This document shows, piece after piece, positions 26,905 to 34,745 of a DNA stretch of 64,000 bases. Position 1 is the first letter of the stretch. Every line of letters begins with the position of its first letter. The notes below the pieces were generated by a model. The model ran no database searches, was not told the origin of the DNA, and worked only from the letters and a program-made list of their open reading frames with translations. Position numbers and translations under genes: made by a program. This DNA comes from Frankiales bacterium (GTDB lineage Bacteria > Actinomycetota > Actinomycetes > Mycobacteriales > Geodermatophilaceae). The stretch covers positions 22,201 to 86,200 of the forward strand of contig JAODNJ010000070.1 in NCBI GenBank assembly GCA_025465155.1, written 5' to 3'.

Positions 26905-27974
26905 CGACGGGTGTCCTCTGGGGTCGGCACCGGGCGGGTGGTGGGGGCTAACGAGCGGGTTGCGGCGCCTGGATGGGTGTCGTCGAGCAGCTCGAGCAGC
27001 GAGCGGCCGGCCGCGTGGAGCGGCCTGGGCAGCGGGGAAGAGGTGGGGCCGGTGACCTGGAGGCGCCGATTCATCGGCACGGGCACGACGCGACCGTCGG
27101 CCCGCAGGGCGTGCAGTCGAGGGCCCAGGCTGGCGGTGACCTCGCCCGGCCAGCGCGTGAGACCAACGGCGGCAACCACGACCGATTGCCCCGCCACCTG
27201 CGCCAGCAGCTGCTCGGTCAGCCGCACCCCGGGCACGGTGGGCCGGCAGACGACGACGGGGCGACCGCGGTCGGCCACCAGACGGGTCAGCTTCTCCGGA
27301 GCGGCGAGACCGAGGTCGACGACGGTCAGCGCCGGGTCGTCGCCGACCGGCGAGATCGGCCATCTGCCGGGTGCCGTGTCGGTGGCACGGCGGTCGATCG
27401 TGACGCCGGTGCGCAGGCCGCGATGCCACGCCCCGGTGACGTCCAGCCCCAGCTCCTCCGAGGCCGCGGCGACCAGCCCGGACCGGGAGGGCTGGGCAGT
27501 GTCCACGAGATGCACCCGACGGCCGCCGGCTGCCGCGGCGTCACAGATCACCAGCGCCGCCGTGGAGGCACCGGCGCCGGCGTGCGCGGCCAGGATCCCG
27601 ATCCAGCCGGCCTCCAGCTCACCGCCGTGAGCGGCGTGCTGTCGGTTACCGGCAGCAATGTCACCCCCTCGGGCAGGCCCCTCCTCTCCGGTGTCACCCC
27701 AGTCTTGAGCCGGTGTGCTGGTCTTCGTCCTTCTCGGACGTCGCGCAGGTGGGACCCGCTCGCCCTCGAAGGGAGGCGGCTGGGAGTTGCGGTTCTCGGG
27801 GCGCTGCGAGGTAGCGCCGATCCCTGCTGCGACAGGTCGCGAGCCTCGGGCCCGCAGCTCTCGTAGCACCTGCTGAATCTCGGCGACGGACAACAACCGG
27901 CGGTTGCCTTCGACATCTCCGGAGTCGTGGCCGCCGCCATCGGTCATGTCGAGGGTGGACGGGGGCGCGGTCAC
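26901..27974 (-). CDS. ParA/MinD-like protein lacking the P-loop lysines
   Basis: This 357-residue protein starts at a GTG that overlaps the regulator stop (GTGA). The first 140 residues are polar and probably disordered. The rest follows the ParA/MinD fold pattern: IGILAAHAGAGASTAALVICDAAAAGGRRVHLVDTAQPS, a GDDPALTVVDLG strand, and RPVVVCRPTVPGV. The Walker A position reads HAGAGAST where KGGxGKTT is expected, so both lysines are missing and ATP hydrolysis is unlikely. It may be a structural or regulatory partner of the secretion system. Confidence 0.83.
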   Translation of the reverse strand: MTAPPSTLDMTDGGGHDSGDVEGNRRLLSVAEIQQVLRELRARGSRPVAAGIGATSQRPENRNSQPPPFEGERVPPARRPRRTKTSTPAQDWGDTGEEGPARGGDIAAGNRQHAAHGGELEAGWIGILAAHAGAGASTAALVICDAAAAGGRRVHLVDTAQPSRSGLVAAASEELGLDVTGAWHRGLRTGVTIDRRATDTAPGRWPISPVGDDPALTVVDLGLAAPEKLTRLVADRGRPVVVCRPTVPGVRLTEQLLAQVAGQSVVVAAVGLTRWPGEVTASLGPRLHALRADGRVVPVPMNRRLQVTGPTSSPLPRPLHAAGRSLLELLDDTHPGAATRSLAPTTRPVPTPEDTRR

Positions 27975-28729
27975 GCGACGGCCGCCAGGTACTGCGGAGC
28001 GATGTTGCGCAGGGCTGTGAGCGTGCGGTGTCGCCGGCGGTACAGGGTGCGGGTCGTGATGCCGTGCGCGGCGGCTACGTGCTGGTCCGCGCGGCACTCA
28101 CGGAGGTCTCGCCGGCATTCGGTGGCGACCAGCAGGGCCACGTCAGCGGAGTCGACTCCTGACCGCACCGCCCACTGCAGCAGGTCGGCGACGTCGAGGT
28201 CCTCCCGCTCGTCGTAGGCCGTGGCTTGCACCAGCCGGGTGACGTCCCCGTCGACGGCGAGGAACTCGCCTCGATCGGGATGGCGACGGCTTCGGGGACG
28301 TAGCTCAGCGAGCACGGCCCGTCGCGTCTCGGCCCGCAGGTTGGCGGCCACCGCGCGCGGACGCCGCCGCCAGGGGTAACGCCGAACCTGGCAAGCGAGC
28401 TCGCCGACCACCACGGTGACGATGTCGGAACTGAGGTCCCTCAGCTGCGCGACCATCGTCCATACCAGCCCGCTGAGCAGATGCAGGATGAGAAGAAGCG
28501 CGTCGTCGTCCCGACCACCATCGACGGCGGCCAACCGGACCAACGCGGCAAGGACCACGTTCGTACGGTCGTCCCCGCCGTCCTCGGACCAGACGGCGAG
28601 CAGCTCGGTGACGGTGGTGAGTCCGGTCAAGTCCGGCTCGGCTGCTGCCCATCGGGCAAGGACGGCGTCGTCGTCCAGCCGTGCGGCGAGCGCCGGCCAA
28701 CTGCCGACGATGGTGGGGTCGTGGAACAT
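27971..28729 (-). CDS. HTH-type regulator at the head of the conjugation operon
   Basis: This 252-residue soluble protein has a C-terminal helix-turn-helix-like part: DVALLVATECRRDLRECRADQHVAAAHGITTRTLYRRRHRTLTALR. It resembles sigma-70 region 4 or phage-type activators (A-x-x-x-G-I-x-x-x-T-L-Y-x-R-R). Its ATG has GGAGG about 9 bases upstream. It is the first gene of the transfer operon and lies next to GTCACC/GGTGAC inverted repeats, so it is a candidate for binding them. No close family was recognised. Confidence 0.82.
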   Translation of the reverse strand: MFHDPTIVGSWPALAARLDDDAVLARWAAAEPDLTGLTTVTELLAVWSEDGGDDRTNVVLAALVRLAAVDGGRDDDALLLILHLLSGLVWTMVAQLRDLSSDIVTVVVGELACQVRRYPWRRRPRAVAANLRAETRRAVLAELRPRSRRHPDRGEFLAVDGDVTRLVQATAYDEREDLDVADLLQWAVRSGVDSADVALLVATECRRDLRECRADQHVAAAHGITTRTLYRRRHRTLTALRNIAPQYLAAVA

Positions 28730-28790
28730 CTACGGGTCCTCCGGCATCGGTGTGATGCCGTCGACGCTCCGGAGAGACGTTCAACGAACC

Positions 28791-28916
28791 GTCACCCCTG
28801 GGCGGGGGTGACATTGGGACGGGCGTGGTCATCCAACGCTCGTCACGACAGTGAGGCTCCAACACTGTTCCGCGCTGGCGCGGGAAGGGGTGACGAAGCG
28901 AGTCACCAGGGGTGAC
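28791..28916. promoter_or_regulatory. Cluster of GTCACC/GGTGAC inverted repeats upstream of the transfer operon
   Basis: Within 126 bases upstream of the regulator gene are GTCACCCC-(6)-GGGGTGAC at 28791-28812 (8-base arms), GGTGAC-(7)-GTCACC at 28889-28907 and GTCACC-AGG-GGTGAC at 28902-28916. The half-site recurs upstream of the Tad locus (49093-49122). Spacing and repetition are those of operators for a dimeric regulator. The exact promoter elements were not resolved. Confidence 0.65.
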
Positions 28917-29069
28917 GTGCGCCAGCGTTGACGTGAACGAACACCTCGACGCAGCGCCACCCCGACTGCGCCCCAAATGACCCCCCCCTCAACAGGAATG
29001 GGCATCGGGCGGGTCTACCGGGACAAGCTCACGCGAGCGGCGCGTCTACCTGCCCCATTCCCGGGAGAC

Positions 29070-29096
29070 GGTCCCCTTGTGCGCGCCCCGCGCGGC
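29070..29096 (+). repeat. Degenerate single copy of the 27-base dispersed repeat
   Basis: GGTCCCCTTGTGCGCG followed by CCCCGCGCGGC matches the 27-base unit at 32711 and 37593 with several changes. It lies in a roughly 250-base stretch (28917-29167) that has no recognisable gene between the operator cluster and the next small gene. It marks the left side of the cargo region in which the other copies occur. Confidence 0.6.
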
Positions 29097-29167
29097 GGTC
29101 GTCGACGGCTACGGCACCGGAGCTCGCGAGGGCGACCGGAGTTCGATCTCCGAGGCTCGGTGGGACC

Positions 29168-29401
29168 TCAGCCGACCCGGCGGCTCCCGGAGAGGGATGC
29201 GGGGGCGGGGATCGGGGCGAGCCGGTCGTCAAGGCGGCGGGCGAGCCCGACCAGCAGCCGGGCGCTCCATGCGCGGAGCCGGCTGGGGGGCCGCTCGGCC
29301 GTGCGGGCCGCTCGGGCAAGCCGGGCCTGATGTGCCTGGTCGGTGAGGTCGTTCGCGTGCGCCTCGACCAGCATTTGGATCAGTGTCGGGTGGGTGGACA
29401 C
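29168..29401 (-). CDS. Small hypothetical protein
   Basis: This 77-residue protein (GTG start, MSTHPTLIQMLVEAHANDL...) is preceded by a strong AAGGAG ribosome site 8 bases upstream, which supports real translation. It is basic, helical and has no membrane segment. The first 30 residues (IQMLVEAHANDLTDQAHQARLARAAR) resemble short actinobacterial proteins of unknown role. No further assignment is possible. The 210 bases after its start, up to the acetyltransferase stop, contain no gene. Confidence 0.65.
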   Translation of the reverse strand: MSTHPTLIQMLVEAHANDLTDQAHQARLARAARTAERPPSRLRAWSARLLVGLARRLDDRLAPIPAPASLSGSRRVG

Positions 29402-29611
29402 GGCGTCTCCTTTTCGGGCCTGGGGGTGGCAGCTCGCGGGTGGGCCCCGTGGAGGCTGGCTGCGCCGTCGGCGGCCCGCGGGTCATGGATCGCTGGGGTC
29501 GCTGTCAGCGCCCGCCATGCGTGCGGCCGTCGGGCGAGGTGCCGGCCCCGGCGGATCAGGTTGTGACTTCTCCATTTGCTGAAGGCAGCAGCGGGTGACG
29601 CGTCCGTCCCG

Positions 29612-30136
29612 CTAGCCCAGCGACTTCTCGAGCCAGTGGTCCGCGAACGGCTCGCTGTTGAACGCGGGGACCTCAACCCAGCCGGTTGAGCGGTACAGGG
29701 CGGGGGCCTCAGTGAGGACTGCGCTCGTCTCGATGTGTGCGATGCGCGCGCCCCCGGACAGCGCGCACGCCTCGAGCTTCTTCAGTAGAAGGCGGCCGAG
29801 CCCTAGCCCGCGCACTTCCGGCGAGATCCACATGCGCTTGATCTCAGCGGGCGAATCGGCGTGATGCTTGACAGCGCCGCAGCCGATCGCCTCACCATGC
29901 AGGTAGGCGACGAAGAACTGACCGGCGGGTGGGCGGACCTCCTGCGGAAGGGCGGTTGCGCCGATGGAGGGATCGAAGCCGCGCGTCGAGCGGCGGTTGA
30001 GTTCGGCGACGTACTCCGCGAGGCAGTGCCGTCCGTCCGGATGCTCAGGGTCGACAGGCCTGATCTCTACGCTCGCCGCGATCAGCTCGCGGCCGCCGAC
30101 CTCGACTGGGTCTGAAGGGCTGCTGACTTGGGCCAT
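29612..30136 (-). CDS. GNAT-family N-acetyltransferase
   Basis: This 174-residue enzyme would transfer an acetyl group from acetyl-CoA to an unknown amine. The GNAT core is clear: GQFFVAYLHGEAIGCGAVKHH, the acetyl-CoA loop EVRGLGLGRLLLKKLE (Q/RxxGxG/A pattern), and a C-terminal APALYRSTGWVEVPAF strand-helix. The ATG with AGGAGG upstream (MAQVSSPSDPVEV) was preferred to a start 30 codons earlier. It is divergent from the sigma-factor gene. GC content and codon use are slightly lower than in neighbouring operons. Confidence 0.9.
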   Translation of the reverse strand: MAQVSSPSDPVEVGGRELIAASVEIRPVDPEHPDGRHCLAEYVAELNRRSTRGFDPSIGATALPQEVRPPAGQFFVAYLHGEAIGCGAVKHHADSPAEIKRMWISPEVRGLGLGRLLLKKLEACALSGGARIAHIETSAVLTEAPALYRSTGWVEVPAFNSEPFADHWLEKSLG

Positions 30137-30267
30137 CGTGAGCCTCCTGGTCGACGTGTCCGACGGTTGAAACACCGACCCCCAGCCAGATTGAGCGATG
30201 AATCTGGGAGCGCGACGGTGTTCCAAGGTCCAGAGAGGGGTGTCCAGAGAGCGGAAGGGATCACCCG

Positions 30268-31254
30268 ATGACCGATTCGGTGCTCGCCCGGGCCCAGTTC
30301 GGAGACAGCGACGCCTTCGCCGAGCTCACCGGCCCCTACCGCCTGGAGCTCCGCGTGCACTGTTACCGGATCCTCGTGTCGTTCCACGACGCCGAGGACC
30401 TACTCCAAGAGACTCTGTTGTCAGCCTGGCAATCACTCGATCGCTTCGACGGTCGCTCGCTTCGGGCGTGGCTCTACCGCATCGCTACCAACCGTTGTCT
30501 AAACTACCTCCGTGACACCTCGCGCCGGCTACGGGACGCCGAAGTGGTCGATCCAGGCTCGTTATCTGCCGGTGTGGTGCACTCAGATGTGCCGTGGTGG
30601 CTCGAGCCATACCCCGACGCTCTCATCGGAGATGCCGAGTCGAATCCCGAGGCTCGGTTCGAGGCCCGAGAGTCGATAGCCCTTTCGTTCGTGGCCGGGC
30701 TCCAGGGTCTTCCGACCCAGCAGCGCGCTGCTCTTGTCTTACGCGACGTCCTTGGATTCTCGGCGGCCGAGGTGGCCGAGATGCTCGGCTCGACGCCAGC
30801 GTCGGTCAACAGCGCGCTTCAGCGGGCGCGCGCTGCCTTTGAGCCCTCCCGAGACCGCGATCATGTGTCCCTTCCCCGATCTCGCAACGAAGTGGAAACG
30901 GTCGAGCGATTCGTCGACGCGCTCGAGCGCGGTGATATCGAGCGGGTGGTCGCGCTGCTCACCGACGACGCCAGGATGACCATGCCTCCCGAGCCTTTCG
31001 AATTGCGGGGATCCCGCCCCATCGCCGAGTACCTCGGCCGGGTCTGGGGCGAGGGCGTCAAGGTGGTTTCGACGCGAGCCAACAACGCTCCGGCGTTCGG
31101 CTATTACCGTCCAGATCCGCACGCTGAGGTCTATCGAGCGAGTGGGCTCATGGTGGTGTCGGTCGCCGACGCTCGCGTGTCGTCACTCGCAAGGTTCGAT
31201 GACAAGAGCCTGTTCGCCACCTTCGGCCTCCCGCGGACCATCACGCACAAGTAA
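30268..31254 (+). CDS. ECF RNA polymerase sigma factor with SnoaL-like C-terminal domain (SigG-like)
   Basis: This 328-residue sigma factor has region 2 at about 15-85 (DAFAELTGPYRLELRVHCYRI, DAEDLLQETLLSAW) and region 4 at about 135-190 (LPTQQRAALVLRDVLGFSAAEVAEML). A C-terminal SnoaL/NTF2-like domain of some 120 residues (VETVERFVDALERGDIERVVALLTDDARM) follows. This layout is that of the SigG/SigJ-type ECF groups, in which the tail regulates the factor in place of an anti-sigma gene. A GGAAGGGA site precedes the ATG. The gene downstream appears broken. Confidence 0.93.
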   Translation: MTDSVLARAQFGDSDAFAELTGPYRLELRVHCYRILVSFHDAEDLLQETLLSAWQSLDRFDGRSLRAWLYRIATNRCLNYLRDTSRRLRDAEVVDPGSLSAGVVHSDVPWWLEPYPDALIGDAESNPEARFEARESIALSFVAGLQGLPTQQRAALVLRDVLGFSAAEVAEMLGSTPASVNSALQRARAAFEPSRDRDHVSLPRSRNEVETVERFVDALERGDIERVVALLTDDARMTMPPEPFELRGSRPIAEYLGRVWGEGVKVVSTRANNAPAFGYYRPDPHAEVYRASGLMVVSVADARVSSLARFDDKSLFATFGLPRTITHK

Positions 31255-31275
31255 CGAGATTTCAAAAGGCCACTC

Positions 31276-31305
31276 ATGACCGACGACATCGTGACGCCGC
31301 GCGGC
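31276..31305 (+). pseudogene. Possible start of a gene cut off by the dispersed repeat
   Basis: Twenty-two bases after the sigma-factor stop, AAAAGG precedes an ATG that opens MTDDIVTP. The sequence then runs directly into the dispersed repeat at 31306. The frame goes on to 31500 through repeat-derived DNA with no protein-like character. This looks like the first codons of a co-transcribed gene whose remainder was replaced by the repeat. It could also be chance. Confidence 0.35.
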
Positions 31306-31347
31306 GATCCCTTGTGCGCGTTCCGCGCGGCGATCCCATTCGAGACC
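31306..31347 (+). repeat. Single copy of the 27-base dispersed repeat
   Basis: One slightly shortened unit (GATCCCTTGTGCGCG followed by TTCCGCGCGGC) is followed by the GATCCCATTCGAGAC end sequence. That end also closes the tandem blocks at 32819 and, in variant form, at 37674. Downstream, GCAGGCCGGTCG and GGACGCTGC near 31385-31415 match the flank of the 32.8 kb block, so the duplicated segment is longer than the unit itself. Confidence 0.8.
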
Positions 31348-31496
31348 GCGGGGAGTGGGGGAGAAGCTCGCGCCGACCGTCCCGCAGGCCGGTCGTCCTA
31401 CAGGACGCTGCTCCCCTCCTGCTTGGGCTCCCGGAGCGGCTGTTCAGGGGGCTTACGTGCAGCCCCGCGCGTACGAGCGGACGACTTCGCACTGGC

Positions 31497-32489
31497 TTAG
31501 TTCCTCCCCGAGGAGCGCCTACTCCATCTCGCGGAGTGCACGCCTCGCGAGCGCCGTGACGTCCCGTATGTACGGAACTCCCTGGTTGTACTGACAGCGA
31601 TGTACCCGGCCCGACTGAACTCATTGAGGATCGCGGTCACAGTTCGCCAATGGATGCCGCGGTAGTCGTACCAGTCGGTCGGCTTGGGACCGGTCGGCTC
31701 GTTCACGATGTCGGACAGCATCTTCCGCCTGAGGGCATCGACGTCGAGTCCTCCACGGGCTTCTTCCTCAAGCCAGACGTAGTCCGGAATACCTTTGAGC
31801 TGCCAGCGAGGACCGAGCATCTTCTGCGCATTGACGAGGTGCTGGCGCTCAAGGATCTCGATGCTGTCGAGTACCTGCTCGTAGCTGATGCCCAACGGTT
31901 CGACCGCTTCGCCGATGCTGTTCGAGAACGTTATCCAGTTGGGCGAGTCCAGCCGTCGGAAGTGCTCAATCAAGGCAGCAAAGACAGCCGTGTCGATCGG
32001 GTCATCGAGCTGTCGCACGTTCGGCAACGAACCGACAAATGGAGGCGGCCTGCCTAACGGTGGTCGACGCGAGACGTTGAACATGTCGCGGACGACCTCC
32101 GCGGCTACATAATCGAAGCCCTGCCTCGGCACGTTGTAATGGAACAAGTGCTCGATCGCAACAGGGACGTTGAGGTCATTGTCCAACAGGATCGGGATGA
32201 GTCGCGTCTTGCCCGCGATGCGTCGGACGACCGCTACGTCAAACTCCTCCCGCACCCAGGGCTTCGCCAAGGCCACATCGGACAAGACGCAGAGCACCGC
32301 GTCGGACTGACCGATGCCCCGATCGAAGATGCGCTGAGGCAGCGAGTCGCCACCTCCGAGTTCCCACTTGTCCAACCAGACCTGCACGCCGTTGGTAAGC
32401 AGGTGGCTGGCGAACTCCAGGACGAAGCGCTGCTTATCGTCGCTGGCGTAACTGATGAACGCCCTCGGCGGTCGTCCGGCTGTAGACAT
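31497..32489 (-). CDS. TIR-domain protein with C-terminal winged-helix-like region
   Basis: This 330-residue protein has an N-terminal TIR domain (about 8-130): PRAFISYASDDKQRFVLEFA, VQVWLDKWELGGGDSL, and SDAVLCVLSDVALAKPWVREEFDVAV. Glu82, four residues after Trp78, is in the place of the catalytic glutamate of NADase TIR domains. The rest (about 170-330) is helical with repeated winged-helix-like character (ISYEQVLDSIEILERQHLVNAQ; HWRTVTAILNEFSRAGYIAVS). Bacterial TIR proteins often act as NAD-consuming anti-phage effectors; no sensor partner is adjacent. The ATG has GTGGGG upstream. Confidence 0.88.
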   Translation of the reverse strand: MSTAGRPPRAFISYASDDKQRFVLEFASHLLTNGVQVWLDKWELGGGDSLPQRIFDRGIGQSDAVLCVLSDVALAKPWVREEFDVAVVRRIAGKTRLIPILLDNDLNVPVAIEHLFHYNVPRQGFDYVAAEVVRDMFNVSRRPPLGRPPPFVGSLPNVRQLDDPIDTAVFAALIEHFRRLDSPNWITFSNSIGEAVEPLGISYEQVLDSIEILERQHLVNAQKMLGPRWQLKGIPDYVWLEEEARGGLDVDALRRKMLSDIVNEPTGPKPTDWYDYRGIHWRTVTAILNEFSRAGYIAVSTTREFRTYGTSRRSRGVHSARWSRRSSGRN

Positions 32490-33053
32490 CTGCCCCACTA
32501 AGCGTTGACCTCCTGACGGCCGTGATTCTGCCCGACGAATGCGACAGGTCATCGACGTAGACGCGCGCGATGGGACGAACCACTCGAAGCGAGTCAACGA
32601 CTCGTCGCGCTGAGCGATTGGTATGGGCGTAGGTCCGTGCGTAGATGCGACAGCAGATCGACGGCTCGGCGCGCGCGGACAAGCTTTGCTGTGTTGACGT
32701 TCCGCAAGGGGATCCCCTTGCGCGCGTCCCGCGCGGCGATCCCCTTGCGCGCGTCCCGCGCGGCGATCCCCTTGCGCGCGTCCCGCGCGGCGATCCCCTT
32801 GCGCGCGTCCCGCGCGGCGATCCCATTCGAGACGGCGCCGGAGAGCGGCAGTGCTCGGGCCTCCGTCTGGCAGGCCGGTCGGCCTTCGGGACGCTGCGGC
32901 GTCATGGCGTCGCCGCGGCTCTTGCTCATCTACGCCGTCCATGCCGAGCAACCGTGGCGGCGCGACAGCGGCGCCCGGCTCGGGAAGCAACGGCCTGTCG
33001 GGGACGTCGCGTTGGTTGCCGAGGCGCGCGATCCGCCCGTTCAGACGCGGGTG
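32490..33053. other. Gene-free stretch holding a tandem repeat block
   Basis: The 560 or so bases between the TIR gene and the SDR gene hold the TIR promoter region, which is comparatively A/T-rich near 32490-32660, and then the tandem repeat block at 32711-32833. After the block, GCAGGCCGGTCGG and GGGACGCTGCGG near 32868-32900 match the flank of the copy at 31.3 kb. Frames through it (RDARKGIAA or PLARVPRGD repeats) are products of the repeat, not genes. Confidence 0.6.
32711..32833 (+). repeat. 27-base tandem repeat, four units plus a partial end unit
   Basis: GATCCCCTTGCGCG followed by CGTCCCGCGCGGC repeats without spacers at 32711, 32738, 32765 and 32792. It closes with GATCCCATTCGAGAC at 32819. 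Each unit can form a GCGCG/CGCGC hairpin. It is preceded by TTCCGCAAGGG, similar to TCCCGCAGGGG before the 37.6 kb block. Copy number differs between sites, as expected of a slippage-prone or processed intergenic element. Confidence 0.93.
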
Positions 33054-33824
33054 TCAGATGGTCGCCACCATGCCGCCGTCGATGACGAAGTCGGCGCCGG
33101 TGACGTTGGCGGTGCGGCCACCGGCAAGCACGACGATCAGGTCGGCGACCTCCTCGGGGCGGGAGAACCGGCCGCTCACCATCCCGGCGGCGGCAGCGGC
33201 CGCGACGTCGGTGGCGCTCTGGCCACTGGCGCGGCTGACGCGGGCCGCCACGCCGTCGTCCCCGAGCCAGAGGTCGGTGGCGACCGGGCCGGGGTCGACG
33301 TTGTTGACTCGGATGCCCCGCCCGCCGAACTCCTTGGACAGCGACTTGGCAAAGCTGACCAGGGCGGCCTTGGCCGCGGAGTAGTCCATGACCGTCGGAT
33401 CGGGCAGCCGGGCGTTGACCGAGGCGACGTTGACGATGGAGCCGCCTCCGCCGGCGAGCATCACCGGCAGAGCCGCGCGGCAGGCCCGCACGGCCGCCAT
33501 CAGGTCGAGGTTCCAGGTGGCGTGCCACATGTCGTCAGTGATGGCCAGGAACCCGTCCAGCCGCGGCGGTGCCACCCCGACGTTGTTGACCAGGACGTCG
33601 ATGCGCTGCCCGGCCGCCGCCACGAGCTGCGCCGGACCCTCGGCCGTGGACAAGTCCAGCTCCACCACGGTCACGCCGTCGAGCGCGGCCAGCTCCGTTG
33701 ATGTCCGCAGCGCGCCCGCGACGACGTGCGCGCCCTCTGCGACGAGGGCCCGGGTCGTGGCCAGCCCGATGCCCTTGCTGGCCCCTGTCACCACGGCCAC
33801 CGATTCCTGCAGTCCCATGTCCAT
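33054..33824 (-). CDS. Short-chain dehydrogenase/reductase (SDR family)
   Basis: This 256-residue NAD(P)-dependent oxidoreductase has the classical SDR plan. TGASKGIG at 14-21 is the dinucleotide loop, NNVGV is the NNAG-equivalent, a Ser lies in NVASVNA, and the catalytic Tyr-Lys pair is YSAAK in VMDYSAAKAAL. The C-terminus VTGADFVIDGGMVATI is the family end. The substrate is unknown. It is divergent from the alpha/beta hydrolase gene, with 118 bases for both promoters. Confidence 0.95.
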   Translation of the reverse strand: MDMGLQESVAVVTGASKGIGLATTRALVAEGAHVVAGALRTSTELAALDGVTVVELDLSTAEGPAQLVAAAGQRIDVLVNNVGVAPPRLDGFLAITDDMWHATWNLDLMAAVRACRAALPVMLAGGGGSIVNVASVNARLPDPTVMDYSAAKAALVSFAKSLSKEFGGRGIRVNNVDPGPVATDLWLGDDGVAARVSRASGQSATDVAAAAAAGMVSGRFSRPEEVADLIVVLAGGRTANVTGADFVIDGGMVATI

Positions 33825-33942
33825 GGGCAGACGCTAGGAACCCGGCCGGTTCGCTCGCTTGGGTCATCTGACCGAAGCCGCCGCCCGTCCCACGGCCGGA
33901 CGATCGCCTCGGCAGTGATCGTGATCTCCCGAGGAGCTACCC

Positions 33943-34743
33943 ATGCCCGATGCGGCAACCCCCGTCCTCTTCCTGCATGGCCTGTGGCTGCATGCCACGT
34001 CCTGGTCGCCGTGGATGGAGCTGTTCGGCGAGCACGGCTACGACGCGATGGCGCCCGGCTGGCCTGGCGACCCGGACACCGTGGAGGAGGCGCGGGCGAA
34101 CCCGGACGCCATGGCCAATCACGGGATCGAGGACGTCACCGAGCACTACGGCAAGATCATCGACGGACTCGACCGGCCGCCGCTGCTGATCGGCCACTCC
34201 TTCGGCGGCATGATCGCGCAGAAGCTGCTCGGCCAGGGCCGCGGCATCGGCGCTGTCGCGATCGACGCGGCGCAGATCAAGGGGGATCTGCCGCTGCCGC
34301 TCTCGGCGCTGCACGCGACGCTGCCGGTGTTCAGGAACCCCGCGAACAAGCACCGGACGGTGGGCCTGACCGCCGACCAGTTCGCCTACGCGTTCGGCAA
34401 CGCGATCCCGCGCGAGGAGTCCGACGCGCTGTTCGAGCGGTGGACGATGCCCTCGCCCGGGCGACCGTTGTTCGAGGCCGCCGCGGCGAACTTTGTCCTC
34501 CATTCACCGGCGAAGGTCGACACCCGCAACGAGCAGCGCGGCCCGTTGCTGCTCACCATGAGCGGCCAGGACCACACGGTTCCGGAGGCGGTCACCAAGG
34601 CGACGCTCAAGCAGTACAAGCACTCGACCGCGGTCACCGACCTGGTCGAGTTCCGGGACCGCGGGCACTCGCTGACGATCGACTCCGGCTGGCGGGAGGT
34701 CGCCGACGGCACGCTCTCCTGGCTGCGCGAGCACGGTCTCTGA
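33943..34743 (+). CDS. Alpha/beta-fold hydrolase
   Basis: This 266-residue hydrolase has the nucleophile elbow GHSFGG (Ser at about residue 87), an oxyanion region VLFLHGLWLHATSW near the N-terminus, an acid in SGQDHTVP, and the catalytic His in RGHSLTI near the end. The substrate is not predictable. The ATG is preceded by GAGGAGC. Its stop lies 2 bases from the stop of the convergent LuxR-type regulator gene. Confidence 0.94.
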   Translation: MPDAATPVLFLHGLWLHATSWSPWMELFGEHGYDAMAPGWPGDPDTVEEARANPDAMANHGIEDVTEHYGKIIDGLDRPPLLIGHSFGGMIAQKLLGQGRGIGAVAIDAAQIKGDLPLPLSALHATLPVFRNPANKHRTVGLTADQFAYAFGNAIPREESDALFERWTMPSPGRPLFEAAAANFVLHSPAKVDTRNEQRGPLLLTMSGQDHTVPEAVTKATLKQYKHSTAVTDLVEFRDRGHSLTIDSGWREVADGTLSWLREHGL

Positions 34744-34745
34744 TG

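Noticed and set aside
29590..29613. AGCGGG...CCCGCT hairpin as terminator of the acetyltransferase gene
   Set aside because: Only six pairs, it overlaps the stop codon, and no T run follows.
32711..32833. Tandem repeat as a second CRISPR array
   Set aside because: The 27-base units adjoin with no spacers and have no cas-type repeat features.
32594..32929. A frame encoding RDARKGIAA repeats as a repeat protein gene
   Set aside because: The repeat is also present in non-coding places in the same orientation and the frame has no ribosome site or other protein-like part.
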